DNA from: Incurvaria masculella | Taxonomy: Eukaryota > Arthropoda > Insecta > Lepidoptera > Incurvariidae | Direction of reading: 5' to 3' | DNA length: 64,000 nt | Assembly: GCA_946894095.1 (NCBI GenBank) | Contig: OX335644.1 | Span: 9,529,595-9,593,594, forward strand | Translations under genes and position numbers: made by a program | Notes under the pieces: model-generated | What the model was told of the DNA's origin: nothing | Database searches by the model: none | The model's input: only the letters and a program-made list of their open reading frames with translations | Shown here: one piece after another, positions 54,096 to 64,000 of the stretch | Position numbering within the stretch: position 1 is the stretch's first letter | Layout of the letters: each line of letters starts with the position of its first letter

Positions 54096-57000
54096 AACTC
54101 TATCGCAGATTCATTTAATATCGTAGCAGCTGAGCAGAAAACATATTACATACATAATTTGATTTACCATTGCTGGTGAAAATACGATCGTGCCATTACT
54201 AGGTATTGTTTTCTAAGAAGTTTTTTTCATTTGTTTCATTAAGTAGCCCAAAATAAGTAGTCCGACAATTACTATTCAGAAGTTCATTCCATGAACACCT
54301 TCCGGTTTAATATATTTATTTTCAACGAGAAATCCTATCCATACGAAGAACACACACGACCTATAATTTCCAGGTGGGCAGAAACAAACTATCGGCTTTA
54401 ACTTAATACACGATTAGATCATTAAAGATAATCCAAGCTTATCCATGTCCAAACAAACACTAAAGAAACGTTTATAAGCCATAACTTTTATGACCTAGGC
54501 TTAGAGCTTGCATGAGGCTACATGATGGTACCAGATGTTTTTTTGTGTCTTGTACCCACAATGGTGGGTTTACTCTGGCTATATTTCACATTATTTATGG
54601 TTAAAATCTTGACAGTTTCTACAGCTTTATTGAGATCGAGTCACATAGTCACATGAGACGTATTTCCGGACAATTACAACAAGTAAACATCACCTAACTA
54701 ACGTTTATAATATGAAGGTAGGTAGCGGTTGAACTAATCAAAGTAAAAACACAGAAAACTTTTCATCCCAATATTTTAAAGCAGTTTTATTTGCGCTCTG
54801 AAGATAATTTTAGCAAATGGTATTTAAAATGTCTAAAGTACTGAAATGAATGCAATTGGAAATGAGTATAACATAGAGCCGTTCATACCCCCGTGAGGGA
54901 AAAATAATGAAATATTGCATATATTTTAGTCGGCACTATTTTGCATGCAACGGACAAATTAAACTAGTGTTTGTGATCAAGGACCGTAGTTCACCCATCA
55001 AATATGAACTGTCGCCATCTCTTAAATTCAATTGTGAATCCTCCAACGGCAACGTCCGCCGTCGTTGCAATTGTATTGGCTATTTCATGCTTTCAGTCCA
55101 CTAATCAGACAGAGCCGCACTCCGCTGATACCGTCGATGCATTTATATACTCGTATATATTGTTATGCTACTTATTTGATTTATATTTGCAGTTAACGCT
55201 AAGAACAATCTTAAAAGAAGGAAGAGTTTTACTCGTTAATGCAGAACGCAAAATATAAATCTTTTCAATAAATATTACCACACAGTTAGAACACCATTTC
55301 TGGTAAGGTATGTTTGTTTCAACAGTATATATTTGGGCGCCGCTATCCTAATGTTACATATATAATGTTTTTTTTAATAAGCATAGTGGCTCTTGTAGAT
55401 TTATAATTAGGTATAAATGTGATAAATTTAAAGAGACATCGGCATAATATGGTTTGTATATTGCGATAAAACTTGTCAACTTGCCAAAATATAGTTTTAT
55501 TTTAGACTGCCGCGGCGTGGTCCGCTCTCGGTAGGCCCCTCGAAGCGACCTTGCGACCGTTATTATAAATTATTAAATATTGAAATCAACATTCACACGA
55601 ATGTTCTTCGCACCTATTTACATAATGTTATATCGATTACCCCATGTAACTTCTTGACATGTAAATTCTTAGGCAGTTTTTTAACTTCCGCGCGTATGTC
55701 GCTTCTCAGGAGCACACCACTTACTTCAGAAATGCGTCTCTCTGTAACCACGTTAAATTATTGCTTGTATGATCTGTGCAGTGGTTATTTTGATGGCCTT
55801 TAATGGTCAGTAATCTTCCGATACCTTAACCTGCATACATACAGGTTGTTTTAAAAGAAAAATATTTTTATTTGGAATGCGTCTGACGTCATTTAAGCGT
55901 CAAATAGTTATATTGTCAACAATAACTTTATCTCCCTATTCCATGAAAGTAAAAAATATACTACTGATTCCATGCGCCAATCAAATCGAGCAATAAATCA
56001 CTGGCATTGTCATTATATGTTGCATATACATATATTGTATATTATCTCATCCGTGCAATTACTGGCATAAACCGAAATTAAAGAAAATAAACACCGTTAA
56101 AGATCGCTCTGATAACTAAGAATATGTTTCTTGATTCTCGGCGAAAACATCCCGTATTCTCGTAGTCACTTTATTCCATCAACATGCCTCTAATTGGTAT
56201 GCTCGGGGCGCGGTTGGCGTTGAGATCAGTATCGGCCTATGTGGTGCGAAACCTTAGCGGAGCCGCGTGCCGTCACGAGCCAGTCCCAGCCGAGGAATAA
56301 GTATTGCTGCGTCAGAACATCGACACAGTAACGAGGACTAGTCTGCGTAAGATGCAAGACACAAGATGAATCTGACTAATATATCGAAACATTATCTTTA
56401 CAGTAGTCAATATCGTAAGGATACAAATACTTAAAAATGTGAATAGCAGATATAATCACTTAGAAAAATAACTTCATCCAAAAACAAAGGATTTAATTTG
56501 GATTTTGTAAGTGAAATCGTTCACGTTTGGAATGGACTGATTAGGATTACATTCGTAGAAGTACCTAAGTATTTACAAGGGAAAGATTTGATTCCACCCG
56601 GAAAGGTCCCGCAAGGGATCATGCCTCTTTAGCATGCCGAATGCGTGCAGTTGCATAATGTGCATTGAGGAGAGGCCCAAGAAAGTGTAATGGGATGTGG
56701 AGTGTCGAGTGAGTCAGCGAGGCGACAGCAGCGGTGCGGCGCATTGACCCGTGGCGACGACGCCGACGCCAGCTGCGGCCATTTTGGATCAACTGTCAAA
56801 TTGCTCGTAAGGATGCGCATACAATATACTCGTACGTTAGTACAAACAACAAACAATATTTACATTGGAACGAGTGAAAAAATCGCGTGAGTCAGGTACA
56901 TACGATGTATTTGCATGGGACCATTTTCTGTTTGGTAATACGAAAAGTGGCGAGAGAGATTGTACTACGTCAGCTGTAGTTATTTTGAATGAACGTCTAG

Positions 57001-57780
57001 GTCCTTGCGCGATTTAAAAGTGGAATCCAGCTACGTTTTCGGGCTACTGTTAGCTGACAGCTAAAGTTGTATTAAATGTATGTGTTATGTTTTGGGTCGG
57101 TAGTCCAGCGATTAAGTAAGTGCTCAACACGAAAGCTTCTAGTCGCCAATTTTTTACCGCGAAGGAGCACAATTTTTTATATTATTTGTACTGTGATGAA
57201 AACCATGTATTAATTGTATCAATGATTATCTTTGCATATTTTATAGAGATATTTTATACATACGAGATTCGTTTATATTTTTTTTTCATTATTCGATTTG
57301 TATCTTAGATTAATATTTAGATAAATATAGATTTAATTATGAGTTCAATATCAAACCTTTTCCTCTTCAACTAGGTAGGTATGTGCCTAAGGCCTGGACC
57401 GCATGATGGGAACAAAACTTGACGGATGTAATTTCTGCTTATGTTGGGAACTCCGGAATTAGTGAGTGCTAGTGGCTGGACCCATACACTTCCATAGGCG
57501 ATTCATAAAACCCGGTTTTATTCCGATCATGTGGTCCAGGCCTAAGACGAGCGTCAACAATAAGAGCATATACAGTCACGACGATGAAATCAATGTACGC
57601 TATTTCTTATTTCTTTGGCCAAACTTTCATAATCTTAGTTACAAGCGTATGGTTTCTGTTTTTTAATTAATTACACGTGTCTCTGAAAAAACTGTTAAAA
57701 GGATGTTCCAATAACCATTCCAAACGAAGCTTCCCGAAGTCAGATGACTGAAATTGTCTCTTTACCTATCGCAGGACACT
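54096..57780. other. unassigned AT-rich DNA
   Basis: No gene, RNA or repeat family is recognised across this 3.7 kb. There are GC-richer patches near 55505-55560, 56205-56300 and 56690-56780, without domains. Confidence 0.45.
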
Positions 57781-59090
57781 TACAAACGAATAAGTCTATC
57801 GCGTCGGACGGTAGCGGCGACGAGGGACGAGGCAGGCGGAGGGACCGCATCGGCCACCATTGTCACTTGACTAATGGCGGCGAATCCGCCGATGGAAAGA
57901 TATCTTCAAGTGAGCGCGAGTAAAATGTTGCTCGCTTTCAAGTGGATCGCGATTGCTGGGAAGGAGATGGCGGGGGCGCGGAGGTGAGCGGGGTAAAGAG
58001 ACGACTCTCTCCTGGATCTCCGTTGCTGCAGTTCGAATCAATGAGTCTTATATATGTTAAAATCGTCATGCAGCGTTTCATGACTTTAGTGGAAATAGTG
58101 GCTCCCTTTGCTATCGGACGAAAATTTTCTAAACTCGAAAGTGTATGCTTTGGACTGTACGCTACTCACCCGTACATAACGTATATACTATCTGCGAGTC
58201 CCCCTATCTGCACGCCTTCCCCCAAATTCTCACCGGTTTCAACCTGGTTGCCCGCCGATTTGTTGCTTATGGGTTCCATGCACAAAGCGTACATTCGACC
58301 AAACCGCAACCTACTTACGGAACGATGCAAGTAGATTAAGCCGTCTGCTCATCGATGGTTTCCGGCGCATGTGGCTTCCGGCGGGGACGGCGCGGGAAGG
58401 CGGGCGTGCGGGGTAAGTGCAGCGCACATATGCCGCCATGCGAAATGCGTGTGGGCAGCCGTGCATGTTCGGTTCATCACTTACCTGAGAACAAATAAGT
58501 TTGAGTTACAATTATGGTATGCAAAAAGAGAGAATATGTAGGCAGGGAATATTGCAATATGGACGTAGTTTTAACCCACCTCACAAGGCATGTTAGGATA
58601 GGCTGAAAAATAGGGTAGTAAAAATAATACTCGAACATCGGGATTGCTTCCAATTTAAAGCAGGCTTGATCGATGTTATTTCCCCCCAGTTACACATATG
58701 TTTTTAAATGCATCAAAACGATTATTGGCTGTTTTTAGACAACGTCTCTAGCAACACAAAACAAATAGCCAAAAAATCAAATCGTAAAGGTCCAATGCTG
58801 TCATAATCTGTGGCGCATGACGTGCGAACTAGCGTCATCGCCAGGAAAATCCTCACCGATGGGCAAAGTGTGCGGAAGCGCGGCGGGAGGGGGGCGCGGG
58901 CGGGCTGCCCCGGCGACGACAGACGCGCGCTTCCGCCCGCCGCGCCGCCCTCCGGCTAATTGGGCATGCCACGTCACGCCGCGAGACGTAATCGCTAAAT
59001 ATAATGCACAATACGCGAGATTTTTAAGGGGGTGTGTGCGTCAAAGTATGTGGCGCCACAGTCGTTTGTCGCTATTTCTGCTATAACTCC
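57781..59090. other. unassigned region with CpG-dense patches
   Basis: GC-rich patches at about 57800-57990, 58370-58430 and 58860-58990. A 130-codon plus frame (57942-58334) shows no domain. A consensus splice-donor-like CAGGTAAGT occurs on the minus strand near 58480-58488, but its upstream reading does not resemble the Sog N-terminus. Confidence 0.45.
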
Positions 59091-59429
59091 CCAAAAATAA
59101 GAAGTTCCAAACGATAACCGTATTAGCGAGCACTCTACGCAGCTCTGTATTAAAAAAATCTAAAAAAGGCTAACATTTGTGAGATAATTATGAGGCATAG
59201 TGCAAAAAGTTCTAATTGCAAAATGTTTGATTTTAAAAATAGTATGAATTATTAAACTGAGTTGTGCAATTTTTTTATTTCCTTATGTCATGGATTTACA
59301 GATTTTGAATGTTCCTCTGCAGCCTATGTACAGCATGAACGCAATCCGAAAAGTACATTTGATGACACATGCCCAAATATTATAAGTAGTGTATTTTTTT
59401 CAAGACGATACTGCCAGCCGTTACGTTAA
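59091..59429. other. unassigned AT-rich DNA
   Basis: No recognisable gene or repeat. Confidence 0.4.
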
Positions 59430-59600
59430 TTTACCGACCTAATTTTCGATCCTCCCTTAAAATTATTTAATCAATGCCAGCTTATTTATGCAATTATTTT
59501 ATTAGATACACCAACCTAATTTTCGGTCTATACACCACCTTAAAATAATTTAATGAATCCTAGTTTATTTATGCAATTATTATTGCATAAATAAAATGCA
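59430..59600 (+). repeat. ~80-bp direct tandem duplication
   Basis: Two copies share 'CCAACCTAATTTTCGGTC' or 'CCGACCTAATTTTCGATC', 'CTTAAAATAATTTAAT' and 'TTTATTTATGCAATTATT'. The unit is non-coding. Confidence 0.8.
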
Positions 59601-60090
59601 ATAATTTCACCGATACATTTATTGATTCGAAGTTCCTAGATTTGGGCGTTACAGCAGAAATAGCGATGATCGACTGCGGCGCCATCTCCTTTGCCGCACA
59701 CTCGCTCGCACGGCAGCCGTGTGTGTGAAAATGACCTTACACGTGGAATAGGACACGATATGACAATTTACGTGTTGGCAAGCGTGCGCCCCCCTCGACG
59801 CACAGAATACGCACACAAACACACCCTGGCGGTCAAGTGGTGGCGACGCGACGACGACGCGGTGGTGGCGTGGGACAGAAGCTCTGGATGAATGTGTATC
59901 GTCGGCGGACCCTCTCTGGTGCTCGGGTCGACAACCGGGCGACAGTTATTGGCTATAACGCCGGCTGGAGCGTCGTCCGCGCGTGCACAGGCGACGTTTG
60001 CTCGTAAAAATGGATGCTGAGAAGCTCGATTGGATTGCATAGTGAATCTAGATTGGGTCTGATTAAAGTGTGTGTCCTGGTGACCCCACC
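59601..60090. other. unassigned region, GC-rich at 59780-59995
   Basis: CpG-rich sequence around 'GGCGACGCGACGACGACGCG'. The 90-codon minus frame lacks a domain. Confidence 0.4.
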
Positions 60091-60760
60091 ATGGTAAATT
60101 AACTTGCCAGGTGAACAGGCAAATGGGGAAGAAAACTGCTCATGTAAAGCTCTGTTAAGCTCACCTAAAATATCTGTCAACGCTGTCAGATAGGTACCAT
60201 ACAAAATAAATCAGAATAGGTTTGAAAATTGTATTTACTCAATCTATGCATAGAGGTGAAGAGCCTCCATGAATCTATGTAATTGAAATGACTAAATTGT
60301 ATCCAAGCTATTCCAAAAATAAATTGTTCTTAATTATGCTAATCAAAAGTATTCATGGGAAAGAAAATATCACAAAAACATATCCTATAATATTTCGTTT
60401 CATACTTTGTGCTGGGCAATGACATTTAAATTTGTTTGAAGACTAACAAGAGCTCTTCTTTTTCTCTAAACCTTATTCGAACTGCATCATGGGGTACATC
60501 TGTCCTCTAAAAACTCGTAAATCAAACTTGACAAGAATTACAGTTTTGACGTTTTTAATGTAAGGCCGCTCATGCGACATCTAATCTACAATAAGCTTTG
60601 AGTTTTCTTCCCCATTAGTGATTAAATCTGACGTTTAGTTCCATCTCGTACTCAACTGGAAAATTTCAGTACACGTCGTTAGACAGATACCATGGAACGA
60701 AATAAACGTCAGATTGAATTACTCACTGGTCTGTTCACCTGGCGAGGTAATTTACCGTTT
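60091..60760. mobile_element. long-hairpin MITE (family H), copy 4, interrupted
   Basis: The left part is 'CATGGTAAATTAACTTGCC' to 'GTGAACAGGCAA' (60091-60122). The rest of the element resumes at 60616 with 'TGATTAAATCTGACGTTTAG' and runs to 'CACCTGGCGAGGTAATTTAC' (about 60750). About 493 bp of foreign sequence separates them. Confidence 0.8.
60123..60615. mobile_element. insert with ATGGGGAAGAAAACT inverted ends
   Basis: Begins ATGGGGAAGAAAACT and ends AGTTTTCTTCCCCAT, a perfect 15-bp inverted pair. The AT-rich interior does not encode a protein. It is nested inside a family H hairpin, so it is younger than that copy. No clear target duplication was recognised. Confidence 0.75.
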
Positions 60761-61384
60761 TTTATGTGTCATAAAATGAAAAGCGGTTTTCCCTTCACCT
60801 TTTTGCTGCATACGCTTAAAATATCACCCATACTTTCACTTGTCAGTTTTTCATACTGCGGAAGGAATGAATTATCTGTTTATAATCTTAACTGTTTTTT
60901 TTCCTAAGTACGTAACTGCTCGTCTCTACCACTATACCCCCCGGTGTGAAATCAAAATAAAAAGTTAGTTTGAATTTTATTTCCTGCATGCGAAACAAAA
61001 TTTTTGCAAATGTTTTGGTTCCCATGATACATTAGAGAAATATGAAACATATTGGCCTAATTTCGGAATCTCTTTTACGGTCCATCAACGTTATAAACTC
61101 ACATACTTTGGCCGAGATCGAAATAAATCGCTAGGGTTATTGCCAAGACTAGGATAGCTCTAATATATTAGACGCGCCGGAATTCGCTTTGACAATATTT
61201 TGACAGTGTGCGGCCGGCGCGCGCCGACTAGACTCTTTATATCATTTTTATGCGTCTTTTTACTCGTAACTAAAAATACATGGCAAAGAAAATATTATTT
61301 TCCAGCTCTGAGCGAAACGCAGTACACTGTGGATCCAGCTTGAAAATTCGTCGAGCCGAAAATTTTGCTTTTATAGTCCATTGA
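60761..61384. other. unassigned non-coding DNA
   Basis: No recognisable gene or repeat. Confidence 0.4.
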
Positions 61385-61567
61385 ACAGCTCGTGGTCTGT
61401 CACAGGGCTTTATCTCATTAACCGCAATAGGTAGGCAATAAACAACAAATAGGTGAAATAAAAATAATAAAGGGGGGACCCATACAAAAAACGTGTTTTT
61501 TGTGTTAAATCGTGAATGAAGGTACGGAACCCTTCGTGTGCGAGTTCGACTCGCACTTGGCCGGTTT
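61385..61567 (-). mobile_element. family B foldback MITE, copy 6 (truncated)
   Basis: Minus-strand copy ending 'CGCACTTGGCCGGTTTTTT'. It retains 'GTGCGAGTTCGACTCGC' and 'GAAGGTACGGAACCC'. The tetranucleotide run and far terminus are missing; it starts at 'CTGTCACAGGGC'. Confidence 0.88.
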
Positions 61568-61645
61568 TTTATGTTACTGGACATCGCCACACCCACCGTC
61601 ATCATATTAGCCCGACACACAGCATTGCTTTCTATACCCAACTAT
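61568..61645 (-). repeat. family S SINE tail fragment
   Basis: 'TATGTTACTGGACATCGCCA', 'CACCCACCGTCATCATATTA' and 'GCCCGACACACAGCATTG'. It directly abuts the family B element. Confidence 0.75.
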
Positions 61646-61648
61646 TTC

Positions 61649-61820
61649 GTAAATTAACTCGCCAGGTGAACAGGTAAGTGAGTGAATAAATCTAACGCTT
61701 AGTTGCGTTTCGTACCATGCTAGTTAGCTAGAAGTTAGTTAGAATGGTACGAAATGGATCTAAATGTCAGATTGTATCGCTCACTGGCCTGTTCACCGGG
61801 CGAGTGAATCCACCATGGTA
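61649..61820. mobile_element. long-hairpin MITE (family H), copy 5
   Basis: The most complete uninterrupted copy. Left: 'CGTAAATTAACTCGCCAGG', 'TGAACAGGTAAGTGAGTGA', 'GCGTTTCGTACCATGCTA'. Right, inverted: 'AGAATGGTACGAAATGGA', 'CGCTCACTGGCCTGTTCACC' and 'GGGCGAGTGAATCCACCATG'. Confidence 0.88.
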
Positions 61821-62235
61821 ACCCATGGGAACCTCACTATGTGAACGTTTAGTGCTAGTAATAAGCGTGAATACTGTGACGAAGCATAATACAGGCAGTG
61901 CTAAAGAGGTTGTAGGTGCAAATAACCTGACATGAGATTGCAACGTGCAACGCGTAAGTAGCCTTGCCTACGTCAAAGGGTCCGCCCGCGTCGTGTGAGC
62001 AGTCTGACCTCAGATAAAAGAAAATAAAGAAGGTGATACCCAACTACCAAAACGTTTTACCGCGCAGTCAGTCGTCACAGGGCGAATTTGCGCGTGCGAC
62101 TCAAATTCGTTTTGGACCCTCTGCCCCCGATCCAACGCGACGCATCGTCTATTCGGTTAGCGTGCCTTAGCGTAGGGTAATGTTAAATAGCCTAACCTTC
62201 CTCAAGAATAGGACTGTCAAATGCAAAAATATTTT
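61821..62235. other. unassigned non-coding DNA
   Basis: No recognisable gene or repeat. Confidence 0.4.
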
Positions 62236-62759
62236 TTAAGGTGGGCCACCCCGCTCAACTCCCCATTTAGACGGGCAAAGAAGATCACGCCCATATTTCT
62301 TGTCAAAAATCCAAAATATTGCTTAAAATAGCTTTATATGATCGAACTCGTTTGATCGTTTGGTTTCTAAGTTATAAGGTCTGAAAGTTCGAATTTTTCG
62401 CGTGTTTTATACAATAACTGTTGAGGTGGATTACTCAACGATAAAATCTATACATCTTAAAAATATTAGTCATCAGACATATCTTGTTTAATGAAAATTT
62501 ATAATCAATTTACTTTGTGTTAGATTTTTGACTACAGCGGTCGTGGTTTACTTTTAGCTAGAAGTCGTTTTGTAAATAAAATTTTCGTAAATCTTACCAA
62601 ATCAAACACTATGCGCATTGTCTGCTTTGTGGACGTGTTGCATCCTCCTCATCACGGAGCCGGTCTTTTTCTTTGAAACATAGAAGGTCCCAGAGCGCAA
62701 TAGCACGGTTTTTACCGTGCCCGCGCGTGAGTTAGTCCCGCCGTTAAGGGACACCTTAA
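62236..62759 (+). mobile_element. TTAA-bounded MITE, copy 3
   Basis: Left end 'TTAAGGTGGGCCACCCCG' and right end 'GGGACACCTTAA'. The interior matches 34480-35028 apart from a deletion near 62353 and scattered substitutions. Confidence 0.88.
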
Positions 62760-63207
62760 AGTCCGACTGTTAGTTCTAGAAATTAGCGCTTTAAAAAGCT
62801 TCTTTCCGCTATAGAGGTCATTCTTAAAAACTGTTACGGCTTTTTAAAATTAGAATGTGCCAAAGCGTGATTCAATCGCAGCCAGCATGTCATTATCGTG
62901 CGACGTGCAACTGTACGATGAAAAGTGCAACTCCTTGCAACTTTGAGACCGCTCCATTTTTCGCTGATCTGAGACGGGGCGGCGGCGACCAAGCAACCGC
63001 TGGAGAAGCCGGGGGCCGTTCGCTCGCGCAATTTTCGTGGCCGTTCTGAGAAATGATGGAGCAGCTGTTAAATATGATAATTTTATTGACAAACTACGTA
63101 ACGAGCAGCCGGCGCCTTTAATGCGTTACGGCGAGATGTCTTCGCGTCGCCTCCGCCCTCGCCCCTCCTTCCCTGCCGCCTCCCTGCCGGATTCCCACAC
63201 TGTCATG
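62760..63207. other. unassigned DNA with GC-rich patches
   Basis: Short overlapping frames at 62834-63231 lack domains. No repeat recognised. Confidence 0.4.
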
Positions 63208-63305
63208 CCATGGACAGTCATGAATGGCTAATACCATACCCACCGTCACAATATGAGCATAACACACCGCATTCTCAAAGGAATTATAGGTGCTATGCCA
63301 GCATA
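63208..63305 (-). repeat. family S SINE tail fragment
   Basis: 'ATGGACAGTCATGAATGGCT', 'AATACCATACCCACCGTC', 'ACACCGCATTCTCAAAGGAA' and 'TTATAGGTGCTATGCCAGC'. The body beyond is lost. Confidence 0.8.
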
Positions 63306-63449
63306 TCAACTCAGGAAAGCGAAAACGAGTTAGTCACAGATAAAAGTGAGACACTTACGCCTGACGTCATCAAATATCAAATGTTATGTTGTGTCATTGC
63401 ACTCTAATTAGAATAATGAGAAAGGGCAACACTTATCCCCGATTGCACG
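63306..63449. other. unassigned spacer
   Basis: Nothing recognised between the SINE tail and the hairpin. Confidence 0.4.
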
Positions 63450-63560
63450 AAGACACGGCCGAGTTAATCAATGTTTAAACACGTCACTTTGAGTGAACCG
63501 TATGGAATTCCTTGCATACTGTCCATACAAAGTGACGTGTTTAATCATACGTTGACGTTG
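63450..63560. repeat. hairpin repeat, inverse of 18238-18350
   Basis: 'GAGTTAATCAATGTTTAAAC', 'ACGTCACTTTGAGTGAACCG', 'CTGTCCATACAAAGTGACGT' and 'TTAATCATACGTTGACGTTG'. This is the inverse of the module in the 18-19 kb duplication. Its own halves ACACGTCACTTTG / CAAAGTGACGTGT form a stem. Confidence 0.8.
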
Positions 63561-64000
63561 ATTTTGATTTTTTGTGCTTCCGTGCACTCCGCCCTAAGTG
63601 ACTCGTGGCTGTAATTTCATGATTAAGTAATTTATTACACATCGGCGAGTCACAAGTGACTGCGAAATAGGTTCGCGGATGGGCACGGTACGAGACGCGC
63701 TGCCGCGCCGTGAGCGAGCGTGGTACATTCCTGCGCGAGCGCTTTCCCACGCGTCGAGTATCGCGCGATCGGTCGGCCACCGCCGCGCCTGCGCACGCCC
63801 GCTCGCCGCGCGTCACCTGCCACCGCCACCACCGGCGACGAGCCAGCGAGGAAGTACGCGAGTGGCGCCGGCCAGTCAGTTCGCTTATGCATGGGGAAGA
63901 TACTTCGTATTCCCTCCTCCTAGACCTAGACGTAAAGCCAGACCTCGCATTAGGTACTGCATCATTGAGTACATCTTTCATCTAAAACTCGTAAATATTT
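63561..64000. other. CpG-dense island at the window edge
   Basis: GC-rich from about 63675 to 63875. A 146-codon minus frame and a 91-codon plus frame overlap it but show compositional bias and no domain. 'GTGGCGCCGGCCAGTCAG' (63862-63879) resembles 48338-48355. It could be a promoter region, unproven. Confidence 0.4.

Noticed and set aside
58440..58520. Consensus CAGGTAAGT donor on the minus strand as the sog N-terminal exon
   Set aside because: The upstream reading frame has no signal anchor or Sog-like residues. An isolated donor consensus is expected by chance in 64 kb.
63541..63981. 146-codon minus-strand frame, a possible upstream sog exon
   Set aside because: Composition-driven open frame in a CpG island with three more open frames overlapping it. 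It lacks a hydrophobic signal-anchor and does not read into a fitting donor with the required phase.

Overview
This window looks like a large, intron-dominated piece of a lepidopteran (moth or butterfly) nuclear genome. It is AT-rich, with isolated CpG-dense islands. It is packed with short repeats typical of Lepidoptera: foldback elements with the 'CCGGCCAAGTGCGAGTCGG' end and internal GACG microsatellites, 'AACCGACTTCAAAAAAGGAGG' elements, SINEs, and 5'-truncated LINE tails. The insect telomere motif TTAGG also appears inside one repeat. There are no bacterial operons, CRISPR arrays or ribosomal genes.

The only host gene I can support is short gastrulation (sog, the insect chordin) on the minus strand. 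Two adjacent coding exons (16232-16335 and 15718-15850), separated by a 381-bp intron, encode one complete ten-cysteine von Willebrand type C domain (the CR1 domain of Sog). No other sog exon was found. The remaining exons must lie outside the window, or be too short or diverged to see: the CHRD and CR2-4 exons below position 1, and the N-terminal signal-anchor exon above 16.3 kb. Nearly all of the rest is therefore probably sog intron or upstream DNA, but that is an inference.

Layout. 0-5 kb: several SINE copies, some with a 5S-rRNA-like head, and a TTAA-bounded MITE. 5-7.1 kb: a long hairpin element interrupted by a 'CGTATAAAA'-rich insert, then a MITE with nested inverted repeats. 9-14 kb: GC-rich islands, a ~97-bp tandem array and a MITE-like element. 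15-16.3 kb: the sog exons with decayed copies of an exon end and a full-length SINE. 18-20.6 kb: a segmental duplication carrying tRNA-like sequences, running into a truncated LINE at a poly-C tract. 22-28 kb: foldback/MITE families with expanded microsatellites and a LINE fragment. 29-30.7 kb: a nested-hairpin MITE, then a Penelope-like element with a GIY-YIG endonuclease ORF and a hammerhead ribozyme. 32-36 kb: LINE, SINE and MITE copies. 36.8-38.7 kb: a GAATCT-periodic composite element with a CpG-dense core. 39-49 kb: a large palindrome, paired repeats and sparse DNA. 50-54 kb: two minisatellites. 58-64 kb: CpG islands and further hairpin, MITE and SINE copies.

The most interesting signals are: (1) the Penelope-like element, whose 49-bp perfect inverted repeat starts within one base of the predicted hammerhead cleavage site; (2) SINEs that share one body but carry tRNA-like or 5S-like heads; (3) the 10/40/80-bp higher-order repeat; and (4) decayed tandem copies of the sog exon end with intact 5' splice-site sequence.
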